Under the pieces are notes generated by a model. The model saw only the letters and a list, made by a program, of their open reading frames with translations. It ran no database searches and was not told the origin of the DNA. DNA of 25,895 nucleotides from JAWWBN01 sp033720955 (GTDB lineage Bacteria > Acidobacteriota > Thermoanaerobaculia > Multivoradales > JAHEKO01): assembly GCA_033720955.1 (NCBI GenBank), contig JAWWBN010000029.1:1-25895 (forward strand). The letters run 5' to 3'. Of the stretch, positions 25,201 through 25,895 are shown piece by piece. How positions within the stretch are numbered: position 1 is the stretch's first letter; each line of letters begins with the position of its first letter. A program made the translations under genes and the position numbers.

Positions 25201-25424
25201 TGGGAGAGTCGCAAGCCGCGTCGGCTTCTCTGCGCAACGCCGTCGAGACGGCCTCCGCGCAAGGGGCGGGCTGGCTGAAGCTCCGAGCGCTGCACTCTCT
25301 CGCCAGTCGATTCCCCGATCAGGCGCTGCGCGAGCAGTTGGGGCAGCACGTCGAGGCCATGCCGTCGGGCGGTGACCTGCCGGCGTTCCGGGCGGCGCAC
25401 CTCTTCCTGAACGAGTCGCGCTGA
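22218..25424 (+). CDS. SARP/AfsR-type transcription regulator with AAA ATPase and TPR-like region
   Basis: The 1068-residue regulator has a winged-helix DNA-binding domain (about 17-105) in which RLQRFLALVALRGGPRQRSQLAFELWP and ARTNLRKLLHELRR mark the OmpR-like fold. A bacterial transcriptional activation domain (BTAD) follows at about 108-255. From about 265 comes an AAA_16-type ATPase (FVGRDLELEQL). Its Walker A is GEPGIGKS (293-300, K299) and its Walker B is LLIVDDLQW (402-410, D406/D407). The rest is alpha-helical with TPR-like repeats. Such proteins couple ATP binding and a ligand or protein signal to transcription, often of neighbouring metabolic genes. The start at ATG 22218 has a weak ribosome-binding site. 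It is divergent from the hydrolase and 73 bases upstream of a flavin oxidase, which are the natural target candidates. Confidence 0.9.
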   Translation: MPRDTSESLWEGPARLEIRLLGVVEIILDGRRLRAFNSLRLQRFLALVALRGGPRQRSQLAFELWPDSTERQARTNLRKLLHELRRSLPDIDEFIEIDNEVVRWIPTGPSQVDVLRFRYAMAAGDLELAARLYGGDLLPACYDDWVLEERARLRAEALGALERLMEEAASRGEHQATLRHAERIIDLEPTEEAAVRIQMEAHLALGERAAALRCYHRYAEALERELGLAPGEAVEAMYRELRRDATTPREVPAGGPAPVTESPFVGRDLELEQLAEVWRSAREGGAHLLLVTGEPGIGKSRLARELGRRARAGGAAVAAARAYEAAGRLPWGPVVDLLRSDALRGQIDTLDGVWRAELARLLPELQDTVSASGPSRSSDPVQRHRLFDAVLRALVAGDRPRLLIVDDLQWCDAETIELIGFVVRSGAAAPILFVGTVRSEEVPSHHPLVRLIDALGHDGAVTRVALDRLDEAATTTLAARLRHEEALDPAVAARLWTETEGNPLFIIEAVRAGISADESRTVLTPTMRAVLGARLEQLPETARRLAETAAVIGRPFTLGLMAAASGLAQTDLVEPVDELWRRRIIHDEGRTYDFTHDKLRAVALERVTPARRRQLHRAVAGAIADGRRDDLDAASPQLAAHYDQAGMVEPAIEAYRVAGTRAAAVSAIEEAIASLRRALTLIAEVPPSPQRDALELDLRIALGSPLVALEGYGSGAAHRLYERALALCRKLERPVDPPILRGLGLARLQGCRFDECDELAEALLDEERRDPVATTEGLYLLGVSGFWRGDLDRARAYLEDALEAYDISHRDQHLALFAQDPKAVCLVRLALVDLWVGDAHRADDTIRSALEVAAELDHLMTSGYVLTYSAIGAAEAEDLPRLAELLAQADLHWRRFSDRYLVVVLEALRGWLEVCRGAAGGIEKIVRAAERSRAEGETLHLTYTLLLLARARAIVGELREGRAAAREGLAWTHRSNQRYLEAELWRADGELAYRLGESQAASASLRNAVETASAQGAGWLKLRALHSLASRFPDQALREQLGQHVEAMPSGGDLPAFRAAHLFLNESR

Positions 25425-25497
25425 GGGGGAACGCTTCGGGAACGCCCGCTGGCGCACCCTCGGGCCATCGCGGTGAGACTACGAAGAGGAGGAGCCA

Positions 25498-25895
25498 GTG
25501 GGCGACACGATCGAGGCGTTGAGAGAAGCGGTGAGGGGCCTGGTGATCACCCCCTCGGATCCCGGCTACGACGACGCGCGCGCCGTCTACAACGGCATGC
25601 ACGACCGCAGACCCGGCGCCGTCGTCCGGTGCGTGGATGCAGCCGACGTGATGGCGGTGGTCGCCGCGGCCCGTGACGCCGGCGTGGACCTGGCCATCCG
25701 CGGCGGCGGTCACAGCGTCCCCGGGTTCGGGACCGTGGACGACGGGCTGGTCATCGACCTGTCGACGATGAACAACGTCCAGGTCGACCCGCGCAGGAGG
25801 GTCGCGCGGGTCGGGGGCGGTGCGACCTGGGGTGACGTCGACCACGCCACCTACCCGTTCGGCCTGGCGGCGCCCGGCGGGATCATCTCGACGAC
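25498..25895 (+). CDS. FAD-linked (BBE/PCMH-type) oxidoreductase, N-terminal part (partial)
   Basis: The first 132 codons of a flavin oxidase run off the window. The PCMH FAD-binding fold is recognisable: the PGAVVRCVDAADVMAVVAAAR segment, then IRGGGHSVPGFG with H72, the histidine that commonly binds FAD covalently in berberine-bridge-type oxidases, and later GGGATWGDVD and APGG. The start is GTG at 25498, six bases after AGGAGG. Full-length relatives have about 450-480 residues. It is likely cytoplasmic because there is no signal peptide. It follows the SARP gene on the same strand after 73 bases, so it may be co-transcribed with or regulated by it. The substrate is unknown; sugars, alkaloids and aromatic alcohols are oxidised by the family. 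Confidence 0.88.
   Translation, partial: MGDTIEALREAVRGLVITPSDPGYDDARAVYNGMHDRRPGAVVRCVDAADVMAVVAAARDAGVDLAIRGGGHSVPGFGTVDDGLVIDLSTMNNVQVDPRRRVARVGGGATWGDVDHATYPFGLAAPGGIIST

Noticed and set aside
23829..25457. 542-codon minus-strand frame opposite the SARP gene
   Set aside because: It is an antisense shadow of the SARP C-terminal half with no recognisable domain.

Overview
The window is GC-rich DNA, densely coded on both strands, from a bacterium that is probably Gram-negative. An outer-membrane beta-barrel protein (DUF481), secreted proteins with Sec signals, a kinase fused to kinesin-light-chain-type TPRs, an ankyrin/PQQ-propeller protein and a large SARP-type ATPase regulator together resemble Acidobacteriota (for example the Thermoanaerobaculia) or a similar soil or marine lineage. 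No rRNA is present, so this is inference. There is no tRNA, CRISPR array, insertion sequence or phage gene that I can support, and rpoD and the lipid genes indicate chromosome.

Layout. 1-4019: the C-terminal end of an RND/MMPL transporter, a small secreted protein with a C-terminal sorting-type tail, a secreted multidomain GH16 beta-glucanase with a clear promoter and a LacI-type palindrome at its start site, and a YkgJ-type cysteine-cluster protein. 4119-7181: a small secreted cysteine protein followed 15 bases later by a transmembrane Ser/Thr kinase with TPRs. 7230-10013 (minus strand): a tightly packed four-gene phospholipid operon (YnbA-like CDP-alcohol phosphatidyltransferase, YnbB/CdsA-like cytidylyltransferase, PlsC-like acyltransferase, VTT/DedA-like membrane protein). 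All four start codons are non-ATG. 10066-13762: a DUF481 outer-membrane protein, a homocysteine S-methyltransferase and the primary sigma factor RpoD. 14102-15175: a four-helix membrane protein with a TIG-like tail and a polyglycine tract. 15172-19873 (minus strand): an ankyrin protein, an ankyrin-PQQ propeller fusion and a TPR protein. 20070-21875 (minus strand): a secreted amidohydrolase fused to a dienelactone-hydrolase-type alpha/beta hydrolase. 22218-25895: a divergent SARP-AAA-TPR regulator followed by the start of a BBE-type flavin oxidase, cut by the window edge.

How the genes work together. The best candidate for a poorly described system is the 7230-10013 operon. Its products could make phosphatidic acid, activate it to CDP-diacylglycerol, transfer it to an unknown alcohol and move a lipid across the membrane. 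YnbA and YnbB homologues are widespread but, to my knowledge, without an assigned product. Other points of interest are the hydrolase fusion, the ankyrin-propeller fusion, the operator at the GH16 promoter and a long dyad between the hydrolase and SARP genes.

Limits. All homology calls come from reading the protein sequences, not from searches. Start codons were judged from Shine-Dalgarno spacing and family alignment from memory.
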